A stretch of 64,000 bases of DNA from DAISVY01 sp036826635. GTDB taxonomy: Bacteria > Zixibacteria > MSB-5A5 > GN15 > FEB-12. This document shows, in pieces, positions 1 to 9,020 of this stretch (position 1 is the stretch's first letter; each line of letters starts with the position of its first letter). Location of the stretch: assembly GCA_036826635.1 (NCBI GenBank), contig DAISVY010000010.1, positions 95,874-159,873 of the forward strand, in the 5' to 3' direction. The translations under genes and the position numbers were made by a program. Under the pieces are notes generated by a model. The model worked only from the letters and a program-made list of their open reading frames with translations. It had not been told where the DNA came from and ran no database searches.

Positions 1-2
1 TT

Positions 3-959
3 CCGGCCGGTGCCACCCCTCTTGATTTCGCTTTTCAGATACATACCGAAGTCGGGCTGCACTGTGCCGGGGCCAAAATAAATAATCGTCTGCAACCGCT
101 GTCGACACGCCTTAATTCCGGGGATCAGGTCGAGATAATAACCAATCCCAACCGTACCCCCTCGCACGATTGGCTCAAGCTGGTAAAAACTTCTTCGGCG
201 CGTTCCAAAATACGGCGCTGGCTCAATCAGGCGGGTTTTGAACAATCGGTAAGTCTGGGTCGCGAGATTCTTCAGCGTAAGCTTCGCGAACTGCGACTTC
301 AGATGCCCCCCGACGACGAGCTTCAGGAATATGCCGAACAACTCAACCGCAAGTCGGTGGATGAACTTCTCGCCGCTATAGGAAACGGTTCGGCCAGTGC
401 CCGCTCGCTCATCAACCTGTTGATGCCCGAACCGAAGAAAGAAACAGTCGGACTGGTCGGCCGCGTTATTGATCGTATACGCGGCAGCAAGGGTATTCGT
501 ATTCAGGGGTTCGACAATATGATGTTTCGATTTGCCGGTTGCTGTCAACCGGTACCGGGAGAAGAAATCGTCGGTTTCATCACGCGGGGACGAGGGGTTA
601 CCGTGCATCATGCCGAATGTCCGGTGGCTATCGATCTGGCCAACCGGTATCCGGAGCGAAAGATTGAAGTTGGTTGGGATGCCGGGCGGGATCAGTCCTT
701 TGTTGTTCAGTTGGAGATCATTGTCGAAGACCGCAAGGGAATGCTGCGCGACATAACCCAGGTTGTTGCCGACTCCAACACCAACGTGAAAGCGGCCGAG
801 ATACTCTCCGGGGATACTACCGCGATTGGCCGTTTTTTGGTGGAAGTATCAAACCTCTCGCATCTGAACCGGATTATCGACAAGGTGCGGAAGGTTAAGG
901 GGGTCATCCAGGTGCAGCGCATGCGCCGTCACGATCGTCAGGATCAGGATACGGAATAG
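3..959 (+). CDS. rel: RelA/SpoT family (p)ppGpp synthetase/hydrolase, C-terminal part
   Basis: The reading frame is open from the window edge, so only the C-terminal regulatory half is present and the HD hydrolase and synthetase domains lie upstream. The first ~60 visible codons form a TGS domain (PAGATPLDFAFQIHTEVG), followed by the helical segment (LVKTSSARSKIRRWL) and a C-terminal ACT domain of about 75 residues (VQLEIIVEDRKGMLRDITQV). RelA/SpoT enzymes make or degrade the stringent-response alarmone ppGpp in the cytoplasm; TGS and ACT transmit ribosome and amino-acid status. An ATG at 303 lies inside the gene and is not the start. The gene ends just before an intrinsic terminator. Whether this copy hydrolyses, synthesises or does both cannot be seen here. 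Confidence 0.93.
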   Translation, partial: PAGATPLDFAFQIHTEVGLHCAGAKINNRLQPLSTRLNSGDQVEIITNPNRTPSHDWLKLVKTSSARSKIRRWLNQAGFEQSVSLGREILQRKLRELRLQMPPDDELQEYAEQLNRKSVDELLAAIGNGSASARSLINLLMPEPKKETVGLVGRVIDRIRGSKGIRIQGFDNMMFRFAGCCQPVPGEEIVGFITRGRGVTVHHAECPVAIDLANRYPERKIEVGWDAGRDQSFVVQLEIIVEDRKGMLRDITQVVADSNTNVKAAEILSGDTTAIGRFLVEVSNLSHLNRIIDKVRKVKGVIQVQRMRRHDRQDQDTE

Positions 960-989
960 CCGCAGGCCGTCGGGAATTATCCGAGTACA

Positions 990-1022
990 AAAAGACTCTC
1001 GCCAAAACGAGAGTCTTTCTGT
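990..1022 (+). terminator. Intrinsic terminator of the rel gene
   Basis: A perfect 9-bp stem (AGACTCTCG / CGAGAGTCT) with a 6-nt loop is followed by a short T-rich tail, 33 bases after the rel stop codon. Confidence 0.85.
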
Positions 1023-1242
1023 TGTGCCCTGCTTGTTGCGACCGGTGTAGAGGGGGGGGCTCGTGAACACACTCAGCCGCGTAGAATAACAAGCTGGTTT
1101 CACAAGGCAATATGGTAAATGCAAACACAAATGCAAGCAGTTTCGCGACAATCGGGGTAGCCTTTGGGCGGTGCCCCGGCGAGCCGACTGAACTGCCAGT
1201 GCACAAACTGTGTGTCAGGGCGAAAGCTCAATAGTAATTGCC

Positions 1243-3003
1243 TTATTTGAACTCGACTTCCACCGCCAGAGTGTCGCTCTGACGCACCAGTATGACATTG
1301 GCGGTATCGCCAAGGCGAAATTTGCCGAGAGCATTCATGTAATCATATATGTCCCCGATGCGTACCTCTCCCATCTGGATAATTATATCACCCTTGAGGA
1401 TGCCGGCCCGGTCGGCTGGTCGCTCCGGGGATACGCCGTCGATTCGCAGACCGTCGACTTCGGAGATGAAATCCGGCATGACGCCGAGTGTAACCGAAAA
1501 GGATGATCGGTGACGTCCTTCTCCGGTGTCTTTGGTGCGGTGGAAGACAAGAGGTCGGGATTCGTTGTCGAAATGAGATATCATCCCCGCTACCAGATTT
1601 GCTACCGTTACACACCCGTCAAAATCGATTTTTTCGATGACATCATCGGGCGTATGATAATCCTCGTGGGCTCCGGTGAAAAAGTTCAGGACCGGGATGC
1701 TGTCGTGATAGAAAGCGGCATGGTCGGAAGGTCCGGCTCCCGATTCGGTCAGGGTGATTTTAAGATCGGTGGTGTCGAGGTCGGAAAAATACTCCGAGAA
1801 CTCAGGACACGTGCCCACTCCCATGACCATGAGCCCCTTTTCCTGTCTGTTTAGTCGTCCGATCATGTCCATGTTTATCATCATGCGAGCCAGCGAGCGG
1901 TCGATAGTCCAGTTGCGTACGTAATGCGTTGAGCCCAGCAGTCCCGTTTCTTCGCCGGAGAAAGTGATAAACAGCAATGAGTGTCGAAGGCTGTCTTTTC
2001 GCGCCGAAAAATAGCGGGCCAGCTCCAGCAGAACGGATGTCCCTGAGCCGTTGTCGTCGGCCCCGTAGTGTATTTTTTTCTCCCGGCCGCGATAACGCGA
2101 ACTGGGGCCACCCCAGCCCAGATGGTCGTAGTGAGCGCCGATAATGACGGTGGTGTCACTTTTGCCCGGAAGACCGGCCACGACGTTGTAACCGGTGTCG
2201 CGTACTCTGATCAAATCGGTTTCACCGGAAGCGCTGAAAATGTCGGGTGAAGAAATGTTCAGCCCCAGTTTTTCCAACCCATGGCGACGCAGGAAGATGA
2301 TCGGGACATCCTTCGGTTTGACCCGTGTCACGCCGAGGGTGATAATTGTATCATCGTGTCCCGGTGGAGTGAAAAAGAAAATCCCGCTGACTTCATGATT
2401 CAAAGCCGTCATGACTTTGTCAGTAAGGACGCTGTATTTTTCCAGCCGGTTGGTGTCGGCCTTAATACTGTCGGTTGAAAGACCCGCGGAGGCGTCGGTT
2501 TCCGGAGAGTATCGGCTGATCAACACCGCTTTGCCGGCTACGTTCTTACCGGCGTAGTCATTGTATGAACTGTCGTCGGTCACGATCCCGTATCCGACCG
2601 GTACTACTTCGTCGAAGCTGAACGTCCCCGGACCGGATTGGTCCAGCGGCAGGTAATCTTCCCTCAGGTTCATCGTACGGCCGTTGAGAACCAGCCGGTT
2701 GTCCGGCCCCAGTTCAATGCGCTTGGTAAAGCTGAATTGCTGTCGGTAAGAGCCGCTGTCACCTTTCGGTTCCAGACCGAGGGATTCAAACACCGAGACG
2801 ATATAGCGGGAAGCTTTCCACTCACCGATTTCACCAACCTCACGACCTTCGAGACTGTCGGAGGCCAATACGGCCAGGTGTTCGTGTATGGATTCGGGGG
2901 TAATAGAATACTCGGTTGCCTTTGCCTGCGAGAGACACAAGAAGACACCGGCCGCTATAGCTGCAATCGCCATGAGCCTGCGCATCAGAATTCTTTCTGC
3001 CAT
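1243..3003 (-). CDS. Exported M28 family aminopeptidase with C-terminal PDZ domain
   Basis: The protein starts with an N-terminal signal peptide (MAIAAIAAGVFLCLSQAKA) and carries the M28 zinc-peptidase signatures in order: GAHYDHLGW (first zinc ligand), GADDNGSGTSVLLELAR (bridging Asp), FSGEETGLLGS (catalytic and zinc Glu), NMDMIGR, and a late HEDYHTPDD (last zinc His). A PDZ domain at the C-terminus (SPERPADRAGILKGDII) is a common pairing in this family. It should remove N-terminal residues from peptides in the periplasm or outside the cell. The frame opens at 3033, but a TATACT-like -10 lies just upstream of 3003, so I place the start at ATG 3003; ATG 2985, directly before the signal peptide, is equally possible. 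It is transcribed divergently from the next gene and looks monocistronic. Confidence 0.9.
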   Translation of the reverse strand: MAERILMRRLMAIAAIAAGVFLCLSQAKATEYSITPESIHEHLAVLASDSLEGREVGEIGEWKASRYIVSVFESLGLEPKGDSGSYRQQFSFTKRIELGPDNRLVLNGRTMNLREDYLPLDQSGPGTFSFDEVVPVGYGIVTDDSSYNDYAGKNVAGKAVLISRYSPETDASAGLSTDSIKADTNRLEKYSVLTDKVMTALNHEVSGIFFFTPPGHDDTIITLGVTRVKPKDVPIIFLRRHGLEKLGLNISSPDIFSASGETDLIRVRDTGYNVVAGLPGKSDTTVIIGAHYDHLGWGGPSSRYRGREKKIHYGADDNGSGTSVLLELARYFSARKDSLRHSLLFITFSGEETGLLGSTHYVRNWTIDRSLARMMINMDMIGRLNRQEKGLMVMGVGTCPEFSEYFSDLDTTDLKITLTESGAGPSDHAAFYHDSIPVLNFFTGAHEDYHTPDDVIEKIDFDGCVTVANLVAGMISHFDNESRPLVFHRTKDTGEGRHRSSFSVTLGVMPDFISEVDGLRIDGVSPERPADRAGILKGDIIIQMGEVRIGDIYDYMNALGKFRLGDTANVILVRQSDTLAVEVEFK

Positions 3004-3142
3004 TGACCGAGTATATTCGGGCGTCGGTTTCAATTGTCAGCCTTGTGTCATGAAGGTCGAGTGAGTCGGAAAAGTTCGGGTTGATTTGCGATCCGACCGG
3101 GTATATCCTTGTCCCGGGAACGTAGTTGAGAGGTATGGTTAG

Positions 3143-3781
3143 GTGAAAGAACTTCATTGTCCACATTGCGGCCGAACACTGGCGACAAAAGCCCGTCTCT
3201 GTCCCCATTGCGGCGGGGCCGTCGGCGATGGTGGTGACAAGAAGTATGCGGGAGCGGGCCGTCCCTGGCGGGATATGGTCATTGTTCTGGCGTTCGTGGT
3301 CTTATTCTCGGTGGGGTTCTTTCTCTTTAAGGAACAGGGGCAGAGACCCTCGGCTCCGGAGCGGCAGGTTTCGCTCGGGCATGGGATAGGTGTCCCGGCA
3401 TCTCTGATGGACAACCTTCCGACGGACTATTATTCTCTGGTGAATATGGGCAATCAGTATATGGACGAGGGAAATGCTCTGATAGCGGCCGAACTCTATC
3501 GACGGGCCCTGGTGCTGGACAGTTCATCGGCCGACGTGCGAGCCGACTACGGTGCCTGCCTGTACGCTTCGGGGATGCCGGAGCGGGCAATAGAAGAATT
3601 CCGCAAAGTTATAGAACTTAGCCCGAACCATGTTATCGCCCATTATAATCTGGGGTTGGTCTATCGGGAAACCGGACAGTCGGACTCGGCTCGTTACTAC
3701 CTGGAACGTTATTTAACTCTGGAACCGGCCGGGGCCGGGGCGGAGAAAGCTCAAGCTTTCCTGAAAGATCTGACCGATTGA
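3143..3781 (+). CDS. Zinc-ribbon, single-pass membrane TPR protein
   Basis: A GTG start gives an N-terminal double CxxC zinc ribbon (CPHCGRTLA and LCPHCGG), then one transmembrane helix at about residues 47-64 (MVIVLAFVVLFSVGFFLF), then two to three TPR repeats (NMGNQYMDEGNALIAAELYR, VRADYGACLYASGMPERAI, VIAHYNLGLVYRETGQSD). The order suggests a cytoplasmic zinc ribbon and periplasmic TPRs acting as a protein-binding scaffold. No enzymatic motif is visible. It precedes comF by 71 bases on the same strand and may share its transcript. The specific function is unknown. Confidence 0.8.
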   Translation: MKELHCPHCGRTLATKARLCPHCGGAVGDGGDKKYAGAGRPWRDMVIVLAFVVLFSVGFFLFKEQGQRPSAPERQVSLGHGIGVPASLMDNLPTDYYSLVNMGNQYMDEGNALIAAELYRRALVLDSSSADVRADYGACLYASGMPERAIEEFRKVIELSPNHVIAHYNLGLVYRETGQSDSARYYLERYLTLEPAGAGAEKAQAFLKDLTD

Positions 3782-3852
3782 ATTGATCCTCGGAACAAGT
3801 GAGCCTTTTCTTTTTTGTTGCCCGGGGACGGTTTCGGGTATGATTTAGGATT

Positions 3853-4575
3853 ATGTTAACCGCTCTTGCCAACAGATTTCCACTTTTCAAGGGGCTTCTT
3901 GATTTCGCTTTTCCGCCGTTGTGCTCCGGCTGCGAGGCCTATTGCGATGACACCGGCGGCGTCTGCGAACAATGCCAGTCGCGTATTGATTGGTATCAAC
4001 GCCCGTTTTGTCTGACCTGTGGGGCTTTTGTCGAATCGGACAGAGGTTGCACAGCCTGTGGTGAGCGGTCGTTTCTTCTTTGTGCGGGAGGAAATTACGC
4101 CAGTCCGCTCAAGGATATTATCATCCGGCTGAAATTTCGCGGGGCGGTTTCCCCGGTTGGTTTTCTGGCCGGTCGGTTGGCGGAGTTGTTCGGCGAACGA
4201 ATAAATAAACTTGCGCCCGATGTATTGGTCCCGATTCCGCTGCACCCCGGCCGTGAATACTCGCGCGGGTACAATCAGGCGAGTTTGCTGGCGGAAAAAC
4301 TAAGCTGTCTGATCTCGGTACCCGTGGATGAGACGATTATCTTCCGCGTAAAGAAACGGCGTCCCCAGGCCAGCCTTAAGGCGTGGCAGCGAGCGGAGAA
4401 CATCAGAGGTGTTTTTACCGTTAGCGGCGAGCGTGATTTGGTTGACCGTACCCGACGGGTAATGCTGGTTGACGACGTGGTGACCAGCGGGAGTACGGTA
4501 CGGGAAGCGGCCGAGGTCCTTCGCAAAGTCGGTTACCGGGTGGTCGGTGCCGTTGCGGTAGCGCATGGGGCATGA
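3853..4575 (+). CDS. comF: ComF family phosphoribosyltransferase-like protein
   Basis: A 240-residue protein with the ComF layout: an N-terminal four-cysteine zinc finger (CSGCEAYCDDTGGVCEQC, then CLTCGAF and CTACGE) and a C-terminal PRTase fold with the PRPP-binding motif VMLVDDVVTSGSTV. The conserved LVPIPLHPGREYSRGYNQA segment is diagnostic. ComF proteins assist uptake of single-stranded DNA in competent bacteria and are linked to PriA helicase, but are also widespread in species not known to be competent. The stop codon overlaps the next start (ATGATGA), indicating translational coupling with the recombinase. Confidence 0.92.
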   Translation: MLTALANRFPLFKGLLDFAFPPLCSGCEAYCDDTGGVCEQCQSRIDWYQRPFCLTCGAFVESDRGCTACGERSFLLCAGGNYASPLKDIIIRLKFRGAVSPVGFLAGRLAELFGERINKLAPDVLVPIPLHPGREYSRGYNQASLLAEKLSCLISVPVDETIIFRVKKRRPQASLKAWQRAENIRGVFTVSGERDLVDRTRRVMLVDDVVTSGSTVREAAEVLRKVGYRVVGAVAVAHGA

Positions 4576-5495
4576 TGAAACCTGAGTTTAAGACCGAGAT
4601 CGAAGATTTTCTGCAATACCTGCGTTTGGAAAGGGGGCTGTCGGCCAATTCGCTGAACGCTTATCGGACGGATTTGAAAGACCTGGCTCGCTATTTCGGA
4701 TCAATGTCACCGGCAACAGTATCTGTTTCGGCGATCAACGCTTATTTCGGCCAATTGGTCAACAAGGGACGAAAACCGTCCACTCTGGCCCGCAAGCTCT
4801 CCAGTATCAGACATTTCTTTGCATATTTGAAGGATAAAGAGGTAATAGCGCGGAACCCCGCCGAGAGCTATCGGACGCCCAGAATTGCGCGATATCATCC
4901 GGATTATCTCTCGGTTCGGGAAATCGAAAGGATAATAAAGGCGGCCGATGAATCGGGGAGCTGGGCTTTACGTAATCGTGCTATTATTGAAATTCTGTAC
5001 GGTTCCGGTCTGAGAATATCGGAGCTGATCGATTTGAAAATCAGCGATATCGAGTTCGAAGCCGGCTATGTCACGGTTATGGGCAAGGGGCGTAAGCAAC
5101 GGCTGGTACCGCTGGGCCGGTTTGCCTCCGAGGCCATCTCCCGATATCTGGAGGCTCAGGCCGAGCCGCGGCCGCCATCCGGAGGGGGGAGAGTTTTTCT
5201 AAATCCTTATGGCCGGAAGTTTTCGCGCGTTGGTTTGTGGAAAATCGTCAGGAAACTGGTTCTCTCAGCCGGGATAATCAAGAGAGTTACCCCGCACACG
5301 TTTCGGCATTCGTTCGCTACTCATCTGCTTGAAGGCGGCGCGGATTTGCGAACAGTGCAAGAAATGCTCGGACATGCCGATATATCGACTACGGAAATCT
5401 ACACCAGGATTGATCGGGACTATATCGTTGCAGAGCATAGAAAGCATCACCCTCGAGAATTGGGCGGTTTCGGACAACCGGAACCATTGCGGTAA
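4572..5495 (+). CDS. Tyrosine recombinase XerC/XerD
   Basis: A 307-residue site-specific recombinase of typical Xer length. A SAM-like core-binding domain (residues ~8-90) precedes the catalytic domain, with all six catalytic residues present: R148 (GSGLRISEL), K172, H242 and R245 (HTFRHSFATHLL), H268 (LGHADISTT) and Y277 (EIYTRI). Such enzymes resolve chromosome dimers at dif with a partner and FtsK. There is no neighbouring attachment site, cassette array or phage gene, so it looks housekeeping rather than mobile. It overlaps comF by four bases. Sequence alone does not decide between XerC and XerD. Confidence 0.93.
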   Translation: MMKPEFKTEIEDFLQYLRLERGLSANSLNAYRTDLKDLARYFGSMSPATVSVSAINAYFGQLVNKGRKPSTLARKLSSIRHFFAYLKDKEVIARNPAESYRTPRIARYHPDYLSVREIERIIKAADESGSWALRNRAIIEILYGSGLRISELIDLKISDIEFEAGYVTVMGKGRKQRLVPLGRFASEAISRYLEAQAEPRPPSGGGRVFLNPYGRKFSRVGLWKIVRKLVLSAGIIKRVTPHTFRHSFATHLLEGGADLRTVQEMLGHADISTTEIYTRIDRDYIVAEHRKHHPRELGGFGQPEPLR

Positions 5496-6426
5496 ATCTC
5501 TGTACCATTTTGCCATTAAGCAGTCGGGCGTCAATTTCGATTTCCATCTTCAGCAGTTTTTTCGCGATCACCAATTGTCGTTTCATTTCTTCGAAACTCT
5601 CGAAGAGCTCCTGCCATTGTGCCATCGCTACCCGATAAGCTGCATTTTCATCTGCGGCAAGGGGGATTTTTTCAGAGAGCTTGACTTGGTTCGCGCCATA
5701 AAAGACAATATCCTGCTGTCGATTGTGCCGGTCATTTTGTTTCACCCTGAACCGGATATCAATACGATTATAGCTGCTTATGAGAACGGCGCAGAGGAAT
5801 TTCTGTACGGTGAATGGATCGACAAACTGGTCCAGGTGCGGATCAGCCAGGTAATCGAGCGGAGCCGCCGCGATCTGGCCGTGAACCCGTCGACGTCGCT
5901 TCCGGGACCCGGTATCATCGAGCAGGAAATCAACCGCCAGTTGAAGCGGGGGGAGAGCTTTGCCGTATGCTACGCCGATCTGGACAATTTCAAAGCCTTC
6001 AATGACTATTACGGTTATGTCTACGGTGACAAGATCATCCGACTGACGGGTCGTATTATGAGGGATATCGTTTTCGATCTTTGTCCCGAGGGATTCGTGG
6101 GACATATCGCCGGTGACGATTTTATCTGCGTTATGCCGGTCGATATGGTGCACCAGGGCTGTCAGTGGATTATCAGATGCTTCGACGCTTTTATTCCATA
6201 CCGCTACGATAAAGTCGACCGCGAGCGCGGTTATATTGAAACCAAAAGCCGTCGCGGCGTGATGGAACGCTATCCGATCCTGTCGATTTCCATTGCCGTG
6301 CTTATCAACCAACCGGGGGAGTTCGAGCATATTGCCGAAATGTCCCACATGCTCGCTGACCTGAAAAAAGCCACCAAAGCCCGCCCCGGTTCCAATTACA
6401 TGCTGGAACGTCGGAGAAAATACTGA
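5428..6426 (+). CDS. Receiver-like domain plus degenerate GGDEF protein
   Basis: The N-terminal ~120 residues have the alternating strand/helix pattern of a response-regulator receiver (FHFFETLEELLPLC, CIFICGKGDFF, VPVILFHPEPD), but no phosphoacceptor Asp is in the expected place. A C-terminal GGDEF-like domain follows: VCYADLDNFKAFNDYYGYVYGD is well preserved, while the catalytic GG[D/E]EF motif is replaced by AGDDF. It is therefore probably not an active diguanylate cyclase and may be a nucleotide sensor. The start is uncertain: the frame is open through the 3' end of xer; TTG 5428 has a weak GGGA upstream, and the recognisable fold begins near 5500. It likely belongs to the comF-xer transcript. 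Confidence 0.75.
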   Translation: MQSIESITLENWAVSDNRNHCGKSLYHFAIKQSGVNFDFHLQQFFRDHQLSFHFFETLEELLPLCHRYPISCIFICGKGDFFRELDLVRAIKDNILLSIVPVILFHPEPDINTIIAAYENGAEEFLYGEWIDKLVQVRISQVIERSRRDLAVNPSTSLPGPGIIEQEINRQLKRGESFAVCYADLDNFKAFNDYYGYVYGDKIIRLTGRIMRDIVFDLCPEGFVGHIAGDDFICVMPVDMVHQGCQWIIRCFDAFIPYRYDKVDRERGYIETKSRRGVMERYPILSISIAVLINQPGEFEHIAEMSHMLADLKKATKARPGSNYMLERRRKY

Positions 6427-6441
6427 CCGGGCATAACCGCT

Positions 6442-6472
6442 GTCCGGCCGTTCATCAACGAAACGACCGGAC
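6442..6472. terminator. Hairpin between convergent genes, no U-tract
   Basis: An 11-bp stem (GTCCGGCCGTT / AACGACCGGAC, one wobble pair) sits exactly between the convergent GGDEF-like gene and the OPT transporter. Neither strand has a T-run, so it may be a transcript-stabilising or non-canonical termination hairpin. Confidence 0.45.
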
Positions 6473-6493
6473 GTAACATCAACCAGTCAGGCT

Positions 6494-8473
6494 TTATTTC
6501 TTTTTGAGTCCTCGAAACGCCATGTGGGTTAATATGGCCATCATACCGGCAAACATAATCAACCCCAGCCAGGGACCGAAATTGCCGGTTAAGGAATTCA
6601 GCATGCCGTAGTGATTGTCGTAATATCCTGCGTATGATGCCCAGGAACCGATAAGGAACGCTCCGACCACGCCGAGCAGAGCATCACCGGCGACCATGCC
6701 GGACGAGAAGAGAATGCCGCGAAGGTTCCGTTCGGTATATTGTTCTTTTGTCGATCTTTTGTGAACCAGCAGAGAGATCAGCCCCCCGGCCATTATCGGT
6801 GTCGACAGCGACAACGGCAGGTACAGGCCGATAGCCACAGGCAGCGAACCGATGCCCAGAAGCTCAATGGCCAGGGCTATGACTCCTCCTACCAGAATAG
6901 GTTGCCATGGGAGATCGAAACTCATTACGCCCTGCACCACCGTAGCCATGATATTGGCCTGGGGAGCAAGCAAGGGTTCACGTGCCGTGGCCCCTTCCAC
7001 GAATCCGAAGGCATCGTTCAGGTAGTAGATAGTAAAGCCCATGGCCACGGCGGGGAAGATCAGCCCCACGAATTCCGTAAGCTGTTGCTTGAACGGCGTG
7101 GCCCCCAGCAAATAGCCGGTCTTGAGGTCCTGGGCAATATCACCGGACATGCAAACCGCCACGCATACAACCGTGCCTATCGACATGGCGGCTATCATGC
7201 CCGAGACTCCCGAAGCCCCGAAATAGACGAGAACCAGACAGCTTACCAGCAAGGTGGCGATAGTCATACCGGAAACGGGTGATGACGAGGAGCCGACAAT
7301 ACCGACAATCCGCGCCGCTACAACCACGAACAGAAATCCGAACAGAACGGCCAGGGCTACCCCGAGCAGGTGCATGTCGGTGCCGGGCAGGATCCAGATG
7401 CCGATGATTACGGCCGCTACGCCCAGCAGCACCCATTTCATCGGGATGTCACGGTCGGTACGCGGTACGGTGCTTTCGGTGGAGCGTCGGCCGATCAGTT
7501 CGCCGAAGCCTTTACCGAAAGACGACATGATAGTCGGGAATGATTTCAGCAGGGAAACGAAACCGCCGACCGTTACGGCTCCCACGCCGAGGTACTTGAT
7601 GTAACTGTCACGCAGGGCGGAGGGGTCCATGTCGGCCAGGGGGATTGTTCCCGGTGCGACGACAATGCCCGGTATTTGATCGCCGATGAAAGAAAGCAAC
7701 GGCCCGATTCCCAGATATCCGAGCACCGCCCCGGCCAGCATGAGGGCTGAAATGCGGGGACCGATGATATAGCCCACCCCCAGAAGGGCGGGCGTGGCGT
7801 CGATACCGATTGTGCCCCCTTTGAGGAACCTCTTTATGTCATGATTGATCGATCCCGGCCAGACCACGAGCAGGTCGTATCCAATTTTGTAAAGTGCCCC
7901 CAGCCCGATACCGCCGAACACCATTTTGGCTTTATCGCCGCCTTCGTCGCCGGCGACGATAATTTCCGCGCACGCCGTACCTTCGGGGAATTTCAAATTG
8001 CCGTGTTCTCGGTCGACGAGGTATTTGCGCAGCGGGATCATCAGTAAAATACCGAGGGCTCCGCCCAGCATGGACAACCAGAATATCTGTCCCTTCGATA
8101 TTTCGTGGAAATATCCCTGTGCCGCCAGTTGGTCGTTGGCCGCCCATATGAAGAAAGCCGGGACCGTGAAGGTAAGACCGGCGGCCAGTGATTCTCCGGC
8201 CGAGCCGACTGTCTGGACGATGTTGTTTTCCAACACCGTGGCTCGTCGGCGAAACAAGAAGAGCCGAAGCACCGCCATCGAAATAACGGCGGCCGGGATC
8301 GACGAGGATACGGTCATGCCGAATTTGAGGGCCAGGTAGGCGTTGGCCACACCGAACAGGACTGAGATTATAGCGCCCAGGATAACAGCTCGCCAGGTAA
8401 CCTCGGCTACGTTTTGGTCGGCTGTAACGACAGGTGTGAATTTATCCTCGGTCGGACTGGATGAAGTGGCCAC
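6494..8473 (-). CDS. OPT family oligopeptide/metal-chelate transporter
   Basis: A 659-residue polytopic membrane protein with about 15 hydrophobic helices. The OPT family signature is visible: VTWRAVILGAIISVLFGVAN near the N-terminus, YLALKFGMTVSSSIPAAVIS, and NIVQTVGSAGESLAAG. Bacterial members import oligopeptides or metal-siderophore complexes, driven by proton symport. The start is GTG at 8473 preceded by a strong Shine-Dalgarno (GGAGG) seven bases away. It stands alone. The substrate cannot be deduced. Confidence 0.93.
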   Translation of the reverse strand: MATSSSPTEDKFTPVVTADQNVAEVTWRAVILGAIISVLFGVANAYLALKFGMTVSSSIPAAVISMAVLRLFLFRRRATVLENNIVQTVGSAGESLAAGLTFTVPAFFIWAANDQLAAQGYFHEISKGQIFWLSMLGGALGILLMIPLRKYLVDREHGNLKFPEGTACAEIIVAGDEGGDKAKMVFGGIGLGALYKIGYDLLVVWPGSINHDIKRFLKGGTIGIDATPALLGVGYIIGPRISALMLAGAVLGYLGIGPLLSFIGDQIPGIVVAPGTIPLADMDPSALRDSYIKYLGVGAVTVGGFVSLLKSFPTIMSSFGKGFGELIGRRSTESTVPRTDRDIPMKWVLLGVAAVIIGIWILPGTDMHLLGVALAVLFGFLFVVVAARIVGIVGSSSSPVSGMTIATLLVSCLVLVYFGASGVSGMIAAMSIGTVVCVAVCMSGDIAQDLKTGYLLGATPFKQQLTEFVGLIFPAVAMGFTIYYLNDAFGFVEGATAREPLLAPQANIMATVVQGVMSFDLPWQPILVGGVIALAIELLGIGSLPVAIGLYLPLSLSTPIMAGGLISLLVHKRSTKEQYTERNLRGILFSSGMVAGDALLGVVGAFLIGSWASYAGYYDNHYGMLNSLTGNFGPWLGLIMFAGMMAILTHMAFRGLKKK

Positions 8474-9020
8474 GGGACCTCCGTAAGTCGTTATTATCGC
8501 TGGTATTAGTTGACAAGAACCGACGAGCCGGGCCGTAAGTCAAGAATTTACTGAGAGGAAATCGTTCCCTTGGACAAAAGTCGAAAAAAAAGGTCGCCGC
8601 GTCGCATATTTTGCGTTGTTTGAAAATACCTGTAAAGCCGCGTTTTTCCTGAGGAAACGGTATTTGTAAAATGGGAACAATAGTTGCTGGAAAAGTGTAA
8701 TAGATATTGAAACAGGTGGTGTAATTGAAAGGATAGCGGTTGGGATACGAAAGGGAACTCTAAGTCAGGTCCCGGGATAGCGGAGTACCTGTAGCGGTAA
8801 AAAAGGCTTGACAGTAGGGTTTTTTCGCCTTAGCTTAGAATTGGACAAAGAGTAATCCCGATAAAATCCCGCCTCTGAATGCCTTCGATTGCAGCGTAAT
8901 AAGCACGAGTGACTGACGCAGTGGAATTCGTATTGCGGTAGGAAGCGGTTAGCCTTTGCATAGGAATGTGCATCGGGATGACCATGACGTCAACCAGATT
9001 CAACCCTGAGGGGGTGAACA
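8474..9020. other. 547-bp divergent intergenic region
   Basis: This region separates the OPT transporter from the exoprotein gene. It holds a promoter-like sequence at 8808-8836 and a long leader (about 175 nt) for the exoprotein. A small hairpin CGTTT..CC TGA GG..AAACG lies near 8640. I see no coding sequence, tRNA or known riboswitch motif. Confidence 0.5.
8808..8836 (+). promoter_or_regulatory. Promoter of the T9SS-sorted exoprotein gene
   Basis: A perfect -35 TTGACA, a 17-bp spacer and a weak -10 TAGCTT. The transcript would have a leader of about 175 nt before the TTG start at 9021. Confidence 0.5.

Noticed and set aside
4572..5495. Xer-type recombinase as evidence of an integron or genomic island
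   Set aside because: It sits in a housekeeping context with comF, and no attachment sites, cassettes or phage genes are nearby.
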